A stretch of 64,000 nt of DNA, taken from contig RQOL01000658.1 in assembly GCA_013076295.1 (NCBI GenBank), positions 2,643,563-2,707,562 on the forward strand, written 5' to 3'. A program made the position numbers and the translations under genes. The notes below the pieces were generated by a model. The model was not told the origin of the DNA, made no database searches, and saw nothing but the letters and a program-made list of their open reading frames with translations. This document shows, piece by piece, positions 63,301 to 64,000 of this stretch (positions are counted from its first letter, which is position 1; each line of letters begins with the position of its first letter). The DNA is from Sanderia malayensis (lineage: Eukaryota; Cnidaria; Scyphozoa; Semaeostomeae; Pelagiidae).

Positions 63301-63976
63301 TTTGATATTGGTCGATTTCTTTGTAATTGTTGGAACAACAGTTATTGCTGAAACATCGAGAAAGTGAGTTATAATTTAGGCATAAAAATAATTTTTTTTC
63401 CGTTGTATTTATCATACATTTTATTTTTTTAATAATTTTTTTCTTTGAACAGATACATTGCATTGTACCTAAATTGTGGTTGTAAGATTGGTGAAAAAAT
63501 TGGAATGCAAGAATTCCAAATCCCTAAAAATGTTTTGGATCTTATTTATGGCCAAGCATTGATTTGGTAAGTTATCTAGATATTTTTGTATTTTAGTGGC
63601 CTTGTGGTGCTTCATGTTATTAACTAAATTGGTCACATTATATCTACACAGTGCCAATGTTTTTATTCTTAGGATTGGTACATTCTTCTGCCCACTTATT
63701 CCTGTTATTGGCATCATCAAACTTTTTATTGTTTTCTATGTTAAAAAGGTAATTTGTTGATTAAAAGAATTGACCTTTATACAATCTATATTTCTTTTTT
63801 ATGTATTTGTTAAGCTAATTATAGCTATATTTTATTTCAGATCAGTCTGATGTTCAATTGTAAGCAATCCACAAAACCATATCAAGGAGCAAGATCAAAT
63901 TACATTTTCACACTTGTGTTGCTGCTTACATTTCTACTTTGTGTGGTTGGTGTTGGGTGGGGTATAACAAGGTATT
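60346..63976 (+). CDS. Transmembrane channel-like protein (TMC7-like), 5' part
   Basis: TMC-family multipass membrane protein; relatives form mechanosensitive or leak channels. The ATG at 60346 begins MANFGKVSPEHPSQTEIELE, followed by an acidic/serine-rich cytosolic N-terminus (60.65-60.91 kb), then KLKLGMKWALFTSRTKEFFY. Membrane segments follow: FLKSLFLLNIIIFVLVFSFL (TM1), MLVGGSYFIVSLLLLVM (TM2), SLRIFVSLMVLGLLGG (TM3), and more near ITALNLTLPLIFEVL, LIPVIGIIKLFIVFYV and FTLVLLLTFLLCVVGVGW. An Asn/Thr-rich extracellular loop with possible N-glycosylation sites lies between TM1 and TM2. The TMC signature CWENQIGAQMYNLILVDFFV is present at 63.27 kb. The last visible exon ends at a GTATTA donor at 63.97 kb; the gene runs off the window. 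Confidence 0.9.
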
Positions 63977-64000
63977 AGTTCTGAAATTTCTGCAGTATGA

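Overview
The window is nuclear DNA of an invertebrate animal. It is AT-rich, genes are split into many short exons by mostly 60-150 bp GT-AG introns, telomere-type TTAGGG repeats occur, and the proteins are animal-type (glucokinase regulator, MEIOB, ADAP, TMC, DHRS7B, TUBGCP6). Compactness and gene content would fit a tunicate or another compact early-branching animal, but I cannot name the species.

Layout. 1-20.5 kb is a gene-dense block: the 3' end of SLC25A17, TUBGCP6 (+), RINT1 (+), GCKR (-), ATP5PD (+), NAT9 (+) and a KNOP1-like gene (-). Genes lie tail-to-tail with gaps of only 18 bp (RINT1/GCKR) and 32 bp (NAT9/KNOP1-like), and GCKR and ATP5PD are head-to-head. A minisatellite carrying TTAGGG runs lies just upstream of NAT9, and NAT9 intron 1 holds a truncated LINE and a hAT-type miniature element. 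An 80-bp minisatellite fills 20.7-22.2 kb.

24-46 kb is accessory territory. It holds two many-exon minus-strand genes that look mobile-element derived. One (about 24.0-30.6 kb) is not recognised, but has an ATPase-like core with a degenerate Walker A. The other (33.7-39.1 kb) is a KDZ-like transposase gene with cysteine clusters, related to the non-HMG part of HMGXB3. Several miniature inverted-repeat elements, a LINE tail and a 0.7-kb tandem triplication lie in and between them. From 40.0 to 46.2 kb there is a very large inverted repeat built of ~150-bp tandem units, resembling a foldback element; a non-autonomous hAT element with perfect 8-bp target duplication has inserted into its right arm.

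46.2-49.9 kb shows no supportable gene. 49.9-64 kb is again gene-dense: ADAP (+) with two complete alternative sets of 5' exons for the ArfGAP zinc finger, MEIOB (+), ATPAF2 (-) and DHRS7B (+) whose start codons overlap head-to-head, and a TMC channel-like gene (+) running off the right edge.

Functionally the conserved genes are a mixed set (peroxisomal carrier, microtubule nucleation, Golgi-ER tethering, sugar-phosphate sensing, mitochondrial ATP synthase subunit and its assembly factor, meiotic recombination, lipid reductase, membrane channel). They do not form a pathway; the notable organisation is dense packing with shared promoters and abutting 3' ends. Exon borders are read by eye from splice consensus, codon phase and family similarity recalled from memory; no alignment or database search was run.
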